Origin: a virus
Virus record (IMG/VR): IMGVR_UViG_3300020470_000121
Location: 1 to 31,600 of that record
Reading direction: 5' to 3' (one strand)
DNA: 31,600 bases
Part shown: positions 1-6,883 of the stretch, piece after piece
How the letters are laid out: the number at the start of each line of letters is the position of its first letter
How positions within the stretch are numbered: the stretch's first letter is position 1
Notes under the pieces: generated by a model
Told to the model about the DNA's origin: nothing
What the model saw: the letters and a program-made list of their open reading frames with translations, nothing else
Databases searched by the model: none
Program-made: the position numbers and the translations under genes

Positions 1-38
1 TCTTTTACATATATGAAATTCATTACAAACTCAAACTA

Positions 39-194
39 TCAAAGAAGGATTGCACCAATGATGAATCCTTTAGCAAATGAGATACAAACAACCTGATAGT
101 CAGTAAGTTTAAACTTGTCCTGACATTTCTTGATTAGTTTCTTATCTAATTCGACAGCCTTGTCGAACCATAGTTTTGGGTTAAAGTTATACAT
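39..194 (-). CDS. small protein with C-terminal hydrophobic segment
   Basis: A 51-residue open frame that I found by translating the minus strand. Its ATG at 194 lies inside the last codons of the upstream gene, an 8-base overlap, as expected for translational coupling. The N-terminal half is Lys/Asp-rich (for example KAVELDKKLIKKCQ) and the last roughly 20 residues are hydrophobic (VVCISFAKGFIIGAILL), so a single C-terminal membrane anchor is plausible. It is the last visible member of the five-gene minus-strand cluster. No family is recognised. The overlap and composition support a real gene, but its length makes this moderate. Confidence 0.55.
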   Translation of the reverse strand: MYNFNPKLWFDKAVELDKKLIKKCQDKFKLTDYQVVCISFAKGFIIGAILL

Positions 195-684
195 TGTTGT
201 CTAATTTCTGTTCTATTCTGTCAAGAGTCTGTGCAATCCTTTCAAGGATTCCATCAGTTACATTGTGATCATGATGGGTATGAGGATGATCATAAGGAGG
301 ATATGCATGTGCATATGCTGGATCAACATATGTACCACCAGTACCTACACCTTCTGGTACATTATATACCTCACCATCTGAAGTACCAACACTTACGTAC
401 TGTGTACCATGTGGAGTTGCTAAGTTACCTGTTGTTCCATCGTTCTCAACATACATGCCAGGATCTACGTACTGTCCTTCGCCTGGGATTGGATAAGTTG
501 GCGCTCCCTCTGCTGATGTTCCTACTGATACATTAGTGTCTGCATAATACTCTGGAGAATCATATGCTGTACCTGCTGTACCTGCATTGGGATCATAGTC
601 ATTTGCAGAAGTACCTACTGAGACTGGTTGCCCAGTAATAGGATCATATCCAGGCGCAACATGATTTTGTGCTGAATCTGTCAT
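187..684 (-). CDS. repeat-containing His-rich hypothetical protein
   Basis: A 165-residue protein of unknown function. The first 130 residues are low-complexity and rich in Gly, Tyr, Pro and Thr, with the motif VSVGTS at residues 21-26, 52-57 and 97-102 and YVDP at 72-75 and 119-122. A His cluster (HPHTHHDH, 133-140) follows. The last 22 residues form an amphipathic helix (ILERIAQTLDRIEQKLD) of coiled-coil type. The start ATG overlaps the stop of the upstream gene as ATGA. The His-cluster-plus-helix ending recurs in the protein at 18238-18624. It could be a structural or scaffold-like protein with an oligomerising tail; that is inference. Confidence 0.7.
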   Translation of the reverse strand: MTDSAQNHVAPGYDPITGQPVSVGTSANDYDPNAGTAGTAYDSPEYYADTNVSVGTSAEGAPTYPIPGEGQYVDPGMYVENDGTTGNLATPHGTQYVSVGTSDGEVYNVPEGVGTGGTYVDPAYAHAYPPYDHPHTHHDHNVTDGILERIAQTLDRIEQKLDNNV

Positions 685-848
685 TGTTTTGGTTCGTTTT
701 CTACTTCTCTATTTACCACAGATTCTACCATAGGAGAGATATCTGGTAAAGGTGTACCAGTCATAATCGCAGCAGGAGCCATCGCAACAGTGATAGTCAC
801 TGCTGTCACAGTCATTCCTGCTTCCAATAATTGTAACAATTCTACCAT
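681..848 (-). CDS. small putative membrane protein
   Basis: A 55-residue frame found by translation. It starts with ATG at 848 inside the end of the upstream gene and stops in an ATGA overlap with the downstream start at 684. Residues 13-30 are hydrophobic (TVTAVTITVAMAPAAIMT), suggesting one membrane segment, followed by a polar, acidic C-terminus. Overlap on both sides within a same-strand cluster is the main evidence that it is translated. The family is unknown. Confidence 0.6.
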   Translation of the reverse strand: MVELLQLLEAGMTVTAVTITVAMAPAAIMTGTPLPDISPMVESVVNREVENEPKQ

Positions 849-1033
849 TCGTAATCGTCTTCCTCTTGTTCTCTCATCTCTATATATTCTTTATTTTGTC
901 TACAGATTCCGTGAACATCCATCTCTCCGTGGAGATGTGCAGCAGTATGCATACCCTCAATCATTGCTAACATTCCCAATATCATTACTGGTAACATCCA
1001 TAAGGGGTGACCTAAAACTTCTCCTGTTTTCAT
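842..1033 (-). CDS. small putative membrane protein, His/Met-rich
   Basis: A 63-residue protein. Residues 9-30 (starting HPLWMLPVMILGML) form a hydrophobic helix, followed by a His- and Met-containing stretch (GMHTAAHLHGEMDVHG) and a strongly acidic C-terminus. It overlaps the genes on both sides. It does not match the high-light-inducible protein pattern that one might expect among small cyanophage membrane proteins. The clustered His/Met residues could bind metal, but nothing here proves it. Function unknown. Confidence 0.6.
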   Translation of the reverse strand: MKTGEVLGHPLWMLPVMILGMLAMIEGMHTAAHLHGEMDVHGICRQNKEYIEMREQEEDDYEW

Positions 1034-1106
1034 GATCAGCAGCCACTACTACTGCAACAGAAGCTGCAAGTGCAACTACGATGTTTAATACAATTAACCT
1101 TTTCAT
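957..1106 (-). CDS. small protein with N-terminal hydrophobic helix
   Basis: A 49-residue frame found by translation: ATG at 1106, TGA at 957-959. The N-terminus (KRLIVLNIVVALAASVAVVV) is a signal-anchor or signal-peptide-like hydrophobic helix followed by a polar tail. An AAAAGG stretch about 8 bases before the ATG can serve as ribosome binding site. It overlaps the next gene (start 1033) in another frame by 77 bases, which is long even for a phage. Either this gene or its 3' part is therefore less certain than its neighbours. It would be the first gene after the promoter at 1144-1172. Confidence 0.4.
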   Translation of the reverse strand: MKRLIVLNIVVALAASVAVVVAADHENRRSFRSPLMDVTSNDIGNVSND

Positions 1107-1143
1107 TTGTTAGCCTTTTCATTAGGATCCGCTACCAATTCAT

Positions 1144-1172
1144 ATTATATATTGATAGGTTTAAATATGCAA
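1144..1172 (-). promoter_or_regulatory. sigma70-like promoter for the small-gene cluster
   Basis: On the minus strand a perfect -10 hexamer TATAAT (1144-1149) is preceded, after exactly 17 bases, by TTGCAT (1167-1172), which keeps only the TTG of the -35 consensus. It sits between the purC stop and the first small gene. Cyanophage early genes are generally read from host sigma70 promoters, so the five-gene cluster may be early. AT-rich DNA gives chance -10 matches, hence the moderate score. Confidence 0.4.
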
Positions 1173-1173
1173 C

Positions 1174-1902
1174 CTATTCTTTCTTATTTTTCTCAGAATC
1201 CAGATAGGGCAAGTAGTCTAGTCGTTCTAAGTCCTTCAAGATAGTTCGGTAGGCAGCCAGCAGATCTCCTTTGTCTTCTCTAAAAATATCTTTATCGAAT
1301 GACTCTTGCGTGCCAGCTTTCCATAGTCTCATGCTGTCAGGGCTGATCTCATCAGCCAGCACCAGTTCTCCGTTCTTATCATAACCAAACTCAATCTTAA
1401 AATCTACTAGGTCTAAATTAATTAGATTAAATAATCTTATCAATTCTATATTAACCTTATTAGTTATACTAATGAATGTATATGGATCGTATCCCATTAA
1501 CTTCATTCTGTCAGGAGTTAATAATGGATCACCTTTGCTGTCATCTTTCAAATGAAACTCAACTAAAGGTTCATTAAACTCCGTACCTTTTTTAATTGTA
1601 GTCTGTCTGCAGATGGAACCCGCAGCTTTATTTCTGACGACTACCTCTAAAGGAACAATGTCTAACTTATGACATCGCATTGTAGCTAACCCATTAGTAT
1701 CAATCCAATGATTTTTTATACCAGATTCACCTAACCTTTTAAAGATAATCGTAGAGATCTTACAATTAATACTACCTTTATCCTTCATACTCTCTTTCTT
1801 CGCACCCTCAAAGGCAGTAACATCATCTTCAAACCTAATAAAAACTTGATCCTTAGTGTACTCAAGGACAGTCTTGACCTTCCCCCTATTTAAAATCAAC
1901 AT
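1174..1902 (-). CDS. purC: SAICAR synthetase (phosphoribosylaminoimidazole-succinocarboxamide synthase)
   Basis: Joins aspartate to CAIR with ATP in purine synthesis. The protein (242 residues from this start) shows family landmarks in order: the RGKVKTVLEY nucleotide-loop region, the FEDDVTAFEG segment, NHWIDTNG, VVRNKAAGSICR, and a C-terminal DKDIFREDKGD segment. The length is normal for bacterial PurC. An ATG four codons upstream (1914) is in frame, but GGGAG lies just 5 bases before the ATG at 1902, so I prefer 1902. Purine genes are common auxiliary genes in T4-like cyanophages and are thought to boost nucleotide supply for genome replication. It stands alone here, between the terminator at 1937-1963 and the small-gene cluster. 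Confidence 0.93.
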   Translation of the reverse strand: MLILNRGKVKTVLEYTKDQVFIRFEDDVTAFEGAKKESMKDKGSINCKISTIIFKRLGESGIKNHWIDTNGLATMRCHKLDIVPLEVVVRNKAAGSICRQTTIKKGTEFNEPLVEFHLKDDSKGDPLLTPDRMKLMGYDPYTFISITNKVNIELIRLFNLINLDLVDFKIEFGYDKNGELVLADEISPDSMRLWKAGTQESFDKDIFREDKGDLLAAYRTILKDLERLDYLPYLDSEKNKKE

Positions 1903-1936
1903 AAAATCTCCCATACATTATAGTTAGGCATTAAAA

Positions 1937-1963
1937 AGGACCCCACTGATCAGGTGGAGTCCT
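1937..1963 (-). terminator. rho-independent terminator after the beta-barrel gene
   Basis: A 10-bp stem (1937-1946 paired with 1954-1963, one G-U pair) with a 7-base loop. On the minus strand it is followed by TTTTTAA. It ends the transcript from the gene at 2010-2393 and insulates purC from it. Confidence 0.85.
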
Positions 1964-2009
1964 TCGTTTACTTTAAAGTATATTGTTAACCTATTCTATT
2001 GTACGTTAA

Positions 2010-2393
2010 TCAGAAGACGAACTTAGCGCCAAGTTTTCCACCGAAATCAACGATGCTGTCGCCACTTGAATCCTCATTAGAGATTCCAGAGAGCTCACCG
2101 TAGATTGAAAGATCTTCAGTAGCGGCTACAGAAACGCCAACTTTACCAGAAAGTTCTGTTTCAGTGTCGTCAGAAGACTCAGTGTGAACGAAGCCAGGGC
2201 CACCTTGTACATAGTAAGCAAGCTTACCATCGTCTGTGGAACCTTCGAAACCGATATGAACGTCGGTTGTGGCTGTTGTGTAATCGCCATCAGGATATGA
2301 TGCGTTAGCCTCAACGTTAACGTATGGACCTGCAAAAGCAGCGCCAGCGAAGAGGGGTGCAGCTGCAGCAGCTGCGATTAGAGGTTTAAACAT
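2010..2393 (-). CDS. secreted outer-membrane beta-barrel-like protein
   Basis: A 127-residue protein with a clear signal peptide (MFKPLIAAAAAAPLFAGAAFA, cleavage near residue 21). The mature part alternates polar and hydrophobic residues, as in beta strands: PYVNVEANASYP, TTDVHIGFEGS, KLAYYVQGGPGF, LSGKVGVSVAAT, LSIYGELSGIS. It ends GGKLGAKFVF; a terminal Phe after a final beta strand is the usual BAM-recognised signal of outer-membrane proteins. The size would give only a small barrel of about 8 strands. It forms its own transcription unit, with a late promoter (2544-2551), a roughly 140-base structured leader and a strong terminator. It may modify the host envelope late in infection. The fold is inferred from pattern only. 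Confidence 0.75.
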   Translation of the reverse strand: MFKPLIAAAAAAPLFAGAAFAGPYVNVEANASYPDGDYTTATTDVHIGFEGSTDDGKLAYYVQGGPGFVHTESSDDTETELSGKVGVSVAATEDLSIYGELSGISNEDSSGDSIVDFGGKLGAKFVF

Positions 2394-2538
2394 TTTTCTT
2401 ATTGAAGTATCTTGCAGATTGGTTACCTGCAGATGAAGATGTCTCGACTTGACATCGTGTAGGTTTAACTTACAGACCTAGCGCGAGTAATTGAGGCATT
2501 CGGAAAGATTGTTAATTTATGTGAAGCGTCCCTCACAT
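2394..2538 (-). promoter_or_regulatory. structured 5' leader of the beta-barrel gene
   Basis: Non-coding leader between the late promoter and the ATG at 2393. It holds three inverted repeats: ATGTGA/TCACAT (2519-2524 and 2533-2538, 8-base loop) right at the predicted RNA 5' end; TAGGT/ACCTA at about 2460-2480; and GATGTC/GACATC (2438-2443 and 2451-2456, 7-base loop). No strong Shine-Dalgarno precedes the ATG. A 5'-terminal stem-loop can stabilise mRNA, as known for ompA; applying that here is inference. Confidence 0.4.
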
Positions 2539-2543
2539 GATGT

Positions 2544-2551
2544 TATTTATC
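2544..2551 (-). promoter_or_regulatory. late promoter (GATAAATA)
   Basis: On the minus strand GATAAATA differs at one position from the T4 late consensus TATAAATA. It lies about 150 bases before the beta-barrel gene, in the only sizeable intergenic gap on the left side. The predicted start of RNA is near 2537. Confidence 0.55.
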
Positions 2552-2566
2552 ATACATTAAAGTTAC

Positions 2567-2580
2567 GGCTTCGTCAAGCC
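2567..2580 (-). terminator. small hairpin after the glycosyltransferase operon (weak terminator)
   Basis: A perfect 5-bp stem GGCTT/AAGCC with a 4-base loop, 16 bases after the stop of the GT25 gene on the minus strand, followed by only a short T run (ACTTTAAT). It could end the sugar operon, but the stem is short. Confidence 0.3.
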
Positions 2581-2595
2581 CCTACCCAAAAGAAT

Positions 2596-3441
2596 CTATG
2601 GTTCGGGTTCCCGACTCGTCATCTGTTGTGGAGTATCCTGTTTCTGTCTAGGATCTCCTCCAGCAACACGACCAAGATACGGATCATAATCAGTGATCAT
2701 TTCTATACTGATATCCGATCCACGAGTTTCCCATAGTTCTCTAAGCCCATTGTGACTTCCTCTATGGAATATTTCAATATGTTCTGGATGAATAGATGAT
2801 CCCAATTCAATCTTGTATAAGAAGATAGGACATGCATATGAACATCCAGAATTATAGATCAGATCATCAGCAACAGGTCTTGGTTTAACTCCATTGTCCA
2901 GACGGTACTTATCCGTACCTTTTACGTGCAATCTAAGTAACTTCTCTGCATGATGTCTTGTGATAACATAACATGCGGTGGAGAAATCATTTACAAATCT
3001 CTTATGTACATTTACATGCAGTTCGCCAGGGCAAATGACTGCAACCTGTACTAGATCCCAATCATATGGGACTCTAGCCATGAACTGTCTCCAAGTAAAC
3101 GTCCAATACTTAGCGATACTAATATCACAATCATCTTCCATGATGACTGCACTAGGAGCATCGGTCTCTTCTACAAAGTGTTTAAGTGCTTTAAGATGGG
3201 AAGTAACACAACCAATTTCTCCAGGCGAAACATTCTCTGGGTACTTACCCACAATGATATCACTTAGATCATCACCAGTAACAGGTCGTCCATCATAAGC
3301 AGAGATGCGATGGTAATTTTCTATCTCCCAGTACTTTAGTTGATCCTCCATCCATGCCATTCTCTCTGGTTCTTCGTCCAGATTAATGATATAAAGAGGT
3401 CCAAAGCCTTTTAATTTGTAGGCTGATTTATTCTTATCCAT
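2596..3441 (-). CDS. glycosyltransferase family 25 (LPS-biosynthesis type)
   Basis: A 281-residue protein of the GT25 family, which adds sugars to lipooligosaccharide or collagen-type acceptors. It shows the family order: an N-terminal PLYIINLDEEPERM strand and loop, RISAYDGR, the SPGEIGCVTSH motif (72-82), and the acidic metal site VIMEDD (about 99-104). It then has a YVITRHHAEKLL region. I start at the ATG at 3441, which overlaps the upstream stop as TAATG; an in-frame start 15 bases earlier would lie inside the upstream gene. Last gene of the sugar operon. The sugar donor cannot be told from sequence; galactosyl is common in the family. Confidence 0.85.
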   Translation of the reverse strand: MDKNKSAYKLKGFGPLYIINLDEEPERMAWMEDQLKYWEIENYHRISAYDGRPVTGDDLSDIIVGKYPENVSPGEIGCVTSHLKALKHFVEETDAPSAVIMEDDCDISIAKYWTFTWRQFMARVPYDWDLVQVAVICPGELHVNVHKRFVNDFSTACYVITRHHAEKLLRLHVKGTDKYRLDNGVKPRPVADDLIYNSGCSYACPIFLYKIELGSSIHPEHIEIFHRGSHNGLRELWETRGSDISIEMITDYDPYLGRVAGGDPRQKQDTPQQMTSREPEP

Positions 3442-4298
3442 TATTCTTGATACCACCCCTCACAATATACATCCTTAGTATCCTTATCCTTATAGTCTGG
3501 ACCGAACCACATCTTAGGAGCAACTACTGGACCCCTTCCATTCTGTAACCATGCACCCCACCAAGACATTGATGAGTTAGCAATGATTGCACCAGAACAT
3601 AGACTCATGATGCAGAGATCAACAAATGGTTCATAAGATCCATCAGGATACTTATCAGTTGGTTCTGATACAAGGAACCTATCATCAGCAAAGAACTCTT
3701 GTTCCTTAACCCACTCAGGAGAATCAGAACAAACAACTATAGGTTGATCTTCAGGGAAATGTTTTAATGCCCTTTCATAATACTCTACAGGTTGTGGTGG
3801 ATGTTGTGATGAACACTCAGTATATGCCCACTTGAATCCTCTTACGTCTGTAAGATTTGGATCTCCTCTTCTTACGTGTAAGAATAATGGTGCCTCATCT
3901 AATGAGTCTACCATCTCTTTACAAGGAGTCAGAATAGAATCATGAAAGGTAAAGTCCTGACGAATAATATTTTCTATATTCTTGAACCACTTCTCACTCT
4001 GGAAGAATCCAAAAAGACTTACATCATTTGGGCACATTGAATGAAGAACAGGATCAAAGTGGTAATGTTTTTCCATAACCACAGGAGCATGACCATTATC
4101 CAATATGAATTGATTCATTGGTTTCAATGAATCTAATGTAAAGGCCCTTCCAAGACTATAATTATCTACTCTTTTTGAATTGAATGGTGGAATACAAAAA
4201 TCATATCCACGACTTGCAGCAATACCTCTAACGGCAGCATACTGAAACATCTGGTTACCTAGACGACCTAGGTTTCCTAACTCGTTAAAGGCCAGCAT
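3441..4298 (-). CDS. GT11 fucosyltransferase-like glycosyltransferase (copy 1)
   Basis: A 285-residue GT11 (alpha-1,2-fucosyltransferase) family protein. GRLGNQMFQYA is at 11-21, the GDP-sugar-binding motif HVRRGD at 141-146, and the C-terminal motif ANSSMSWWGAWL at 240-251. All three are nearly canonical, making this the least divergent of the three GT11 copies in the window. Family members move L-fucose from GDP-L-fucose to galactose; GDP-L-galactose is a close analogue of that donor. It overlaps the upstream gene by 14 bases and the downstream gene as TAATG. Family membership is near certain; donor and acceptor are unknown. Confidence 0.9.
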   Translation of the reverse strand: MLAFNELGNLGRLGNQMFQYAAVRGIAASRGYDFCIPPFNSKRVDNYSLGRAFTLDSLKPMNQFILDNGHAPVVMEKHYHFDPVLHSMCPNDVSLFGFFQSEKWFKNIENIIRQDFTFHDSILTPCKEMVDSLDEAPLFLHVRRGDPNLTDVRGFKWAYTECSSQHPPQPVEYYERALKHFPEDQPIVVCSDSPEWVKEQEFFADDRFLVSEPTDKYPDGSYEPFVDLCIMSLCSGAIIANSSMSWWGAWLQNGRGPVVAPKMWFGPDYKDKDTKDVYCEGWYQE

Positions 4299-5121
4299 TT
4301 AATTGTTCTCCTCTCATCTTTAAGTAATCTAGTTTCGAATAATATGCCATCAGTTTGTCACGATCTAATCGGCGGATGTACTGCCAAAGGGCATCATTTT
4401 CTTGGAACTTTGGATTGTGATAGTGAGAATTAAATGTCCTACCATGTTCAAAGTGATAGATATCATCATTAACTCTACCAACTTTGAAACCAAATAGGTT
4501 GAGTCGGTAATAAAATTCACAATCCTCTGCTCCCCAAGAGAGAAACTCTTCATTCCAAAGTCCAGCAGATACTTCGCAGGCCTTTGTAATCATCTGGCCC
4601 CATCCAATAGAAGATGGGATTCTAGTAGAACTCTTTTGAACTATATCTAGATCAAAAGTGTTTCCATCAAAGGATGATAAAAACTTATCTAATAGATCAT
4701 CAGAATAATTTACTCCCCATTGGTAGATGCCACACCCAAAAGGATACACAGCATCAGAACCGTGGTCCTTAATAGAAGTGTAAGCAAGTTCAACACTATT
4801 CTTAGGCAGAACAACATCTACATCATGATTATACAGTATTGAAGTCTCAGATGCAACTAAAAGATCATTAAGAATTCTAGTCTTATGAAATAATTTCTCA
4901 TCACTCTCTTCAAATATGTGAACTAGATTATCATCATCCTTCACATACTTATTAATCTGTGGATAGGCAAACTCTTTAAAGACTGACTTCTTATCCTCCT
5001 CTTGGATGATAACTTTTGCCTCTGGATAATTATTGAGTATACAGGTTACCGAAGTAATAACATTACGTAAGCGATCATCTGACTCGATCCTACATGGTAA
5101 TAGGAATGTTAAATCTTTCAT
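4285..5121 (-). CDS. glycosyltransferase, GT-A fold (GT2/GT7-C-like)
   Basis: A 278-residue protein with GT-A features: the N-terminal LTFLLPCRIESDDR strand, the metal-binding DxD in NHDVDVVLP (D100, D102), SWGAEDCEFYYRL (195-207) and a nearby HFEHGR (223-228). The G-A-E-D-x-E/D-F-x-x-R block is the hallmark of the C-terminal domain of galactosyltransferase-like enzymes. It transfers a sugar from a nucleotide donor; donor and acceptor are unknown. The ATG overlaps the upstream stop as ATGA. It sits between GT11 copies 1 and 2. Confidence 0.8.
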   Translation of the reverse strand: MKDLTFLLPCRIESDDRLRNVITSVTCILNNYPEAKVIIQEEDKKSVFKEFAYPQINKYVKDDDNLVHIFEESDEKLFHKTRILNDLLVASETSILYNHDVDVVLPKNSVELAYTSIKDHGSDAVYPFGCGIYQWGVNYSDDLLDKFLSSFDGNTFDLDIVQKSSTRIPSSIGWGQMITKACEVSAGLWNEEFLSWGAEDCEFYYRLNLFGFKVGRVNDDIYHFEHGRTFNSHYHNPKFQENDALWQYIRRLDRDKLMAYYSKLDYLKMRGEQLNAGL

Positions 5122-6023
5122 TCTTCTGGTGTCACTGGGGAGGGATCATTATGAATCTTCATCCATCTTTCTGGAATCATATCCTTCATATTATAATGGG
5201 CATATGCAGAACCGAACCAAGGATCGGGTGCAATAATAGGTTTCGTAGGGTTCTTTATCAACCATGCGCCCCACCAACTCAGAGAAGAGTTAGCTATAAT
5301 TCCACCAGAACATAGGGACATAAGACAAAGATCAATGTAAGGTACGGCAGCACCATCTCCGAAGACTTCATAAGATGAATCTGAGAAATGGAACTGGTCG
5401 CCCTGTAACCATTCCTGTTTCTTACACCAATCAATAAGATCTGATACTACTATAATATTAAGTCCTTTTAAAGGCATATTTTCTAATGCCTGTTTATAAT
5501 ATTCTGGTTTACATAGAGGATGATATTCCTGAACCATTTGATAGGACCACTTCTCTCCTCTCCTACCAGTTATATTAGGACTACCTCTACGAACATGTAA
5601 GAAGATACACTTCTCTCTTCCACCTAAACTATCAACGAACTCCTTGCAAGGCTCCAAGTAACAGTTGCGGAAAGTAAAATCATCTCTAATACTGTCAGCA
5701 ATATTCTCAAAGTATCTTTCTGTTTGGAAGTTGCCTGAGAAGTTAGTATTATCCTCACATCTTTCATAGATATCCTCATTGAAATGCATGTCACGGTACT
5801 CTACCTTCTTATGAAGGAAAGGTTCACCAGTATTCTTTTCAAGATTACAATTTGGTAGATTGAATGCTTCAAACAATCCATAGTTATCTAATCTATCTGC
5901 ATCAGGGCCAGGAACCACCCAATCAAAATGTCGATTTGCAGCGACACCACGTACAAAGGCATACTGAAACATCTGGTTACCCAGACGACCTTCATTACCC
6001 AATCCCTGAAATGTAATAGCCAT
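5118..6023 (-). CDS. GT11 fucosyltransferase-like glycosyltransferase (copy 2)
   Basis: A 301-residue GT11 protein. GRLGNQMFQYA is at 12-22 and the C-terminal ANSSLSWWGAWL at 244-255. Motif I reads HVRRGS (143-148), where the usual final Asp is replaced by Ser. The gene is coupled to copy 3 by a TAATG overlap and to the next GT by ATGA. It shares the block DLCLMSLC.GGIIANSS with copy 3, more closely than either does with copy 1. The Asp-to-Ser change may alter donor binding or activity, or the copy may have a different specificity. Confidence 0.88.
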   Translation of the reverse strand: MAITFQGLGNEGRLGNQMFQYAFVRGVAANRHFDWVVPGPDADRLDNYGLFEAFNLPNCNLEKNTGEPFLHKKVEYRDMHFNEDIYERCEDNTNFSGNFQTERYFENIADSIRDDFTFRNCYLEPCKEFVDSLGGREKCIFLHVRRGSPNITGRRGEKWSYQMVQEYHPLCKPEYYKQALENMPLKGLNIIVVSDLIDWCKKQEWLQGDQFHFSDSSYEVFGDGAAVPYIDLCLMSLCSGGIIANSSLSWWGAWLIKNPTKPIIAPDPWFGSAYAHYNMKDMIPERWMKIHNDPSPVTPEE

Positions 6024-6883
6024 TATTTACTCCAATCCAATGTGGTCCAGTAGCCTGGAAGAACTTCTGATGTATCTAGGTTTGACATTGCAGACCCAAA
6101 CCATTTATCAGGATTAGGAGCAATGATCTGACCAGTATCATTCTGAAGATAAGCTCCCCACCATGAGAAGGAACTATTAGCAATGATACCACCAGTACAT
6201 AGACTCATCAAGCACAAGTCAACTTGTGGTAACAAAGTATTCTGCATCTTACCAAGACCATCTATAGTTTGGTACTGATACCTGCCATTATTCTCATTGA
6301 AAAGGAACCTATCACTGTCAAAGAAAGATTGTTTCTTACACCACTCTAAGTCATCAGTGAAAACAAAACATGGAGTTTCTTCATCCCAGTGAGATAATGC
6401 CTGTTCAAAATATGATAGAGGTAGGATAGGATGATACTCTTCTCTTCCTATATTATCTGACTGTCTAATATGAAGAAAGATAGGATCGCCATCTATAGAA
6501 TCTATTATCTCTTTACATGGTTTCAAATAGTCATCCTTGAATGTAAAGTCTTCAAGAATCTGATCCTTAATATGGATAAAGTAACTCTCGGTTTGCATAT
6601 AACCATCAAGATTTACTCCATCCGTACAATAAAAAAGACCCTGATCAAAGGCATGAGTCTTTTCTTGAATAGTAATACCAGTGTTATACCCTAGATGTTC
6701 TGGGGTGGCATACTTCATATTAAAAGTTTCAAACAAACCATAGTTATCTTTATGGTTAGTCTCTTCAGGAGGGATCATCCAATGAAACCCATTGTATGCA
6801 GCAATGCCTCTAAGTGAGGCATACTGAAACATCTGATTACCTAATCGACCATTGCTACCAAGGCGATTATAACTTATGGTCAA
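6023..6883 (-). CDS. GT11 fucosyltransferase-like glycosyltransferase (copy 3), TTG start
   Basis: A 286-residue GT11 protein from this start: GRLGNQMFQYA at 12-22, motif I as HIRQSD (138-143), and NSSFSWWGAYL at 236-246. The second Arg of the usual HxRRxD motif is Gln. Start choice: GGAGG lies 8 bases before a TTG at 6883 that overlaps the upstream stop as TTGA. This start places GRLGNQ at residue 12, exactly as in copy 2. A GTG at 6898 is the alternative but contains the Shine-Dalgarno itself. Substrate unknown. Confidence 0.85.
   Translation of the reverse strand: MTISYNRLGSNGRLGNQMFQYASLRGIAAYNGFHWMIPPEETNHKDNYGLFETFNMKYATPEHLGYNTGITIQEKTHAFDQGLFYCTDGVNLDGYMQTESYFIHIKDQILEDFTFKDDYLKPCKEIIDSIDGDPIFLHIRQSDNIGREEYHPILPLSYFEQALSHWDEETPCFVFTDDLEWCKKQSFFDSDRFLFNENNGRYQYQTIDGLGKMQNTLLPQVDLCLMSLCTGGIIANSSFSWWGAYLQNDTGQIIAPNPDKWFGSAMSNLDTSEVLPGYWTTLDWSK

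Noticed and set aside
231-536. Plus-strand His-rich 101-codon frame
   Set aside because: Antisense shadow of the gene at 187-684, with His codons arising from its repeats.
842-1033. High-light-inducible protein (hli)
   Set aside because: Size and membrane helix fit, but the ExxNGRxAMxG-type motif of HLIPs is absent.
1917-1922. TATAAT promoter for purC
   Set aside because: A perfect -10 match, but no -35 at proper spacing (TGGGGT) and it overlaps the start region; left as unproven.
2519-2538. CRP-type operator (TGTGA...TCACA)
   Set aside because: The half-sites fit, but the spacer is 8 bases here and 2 at 31203-31216, instead of 6.
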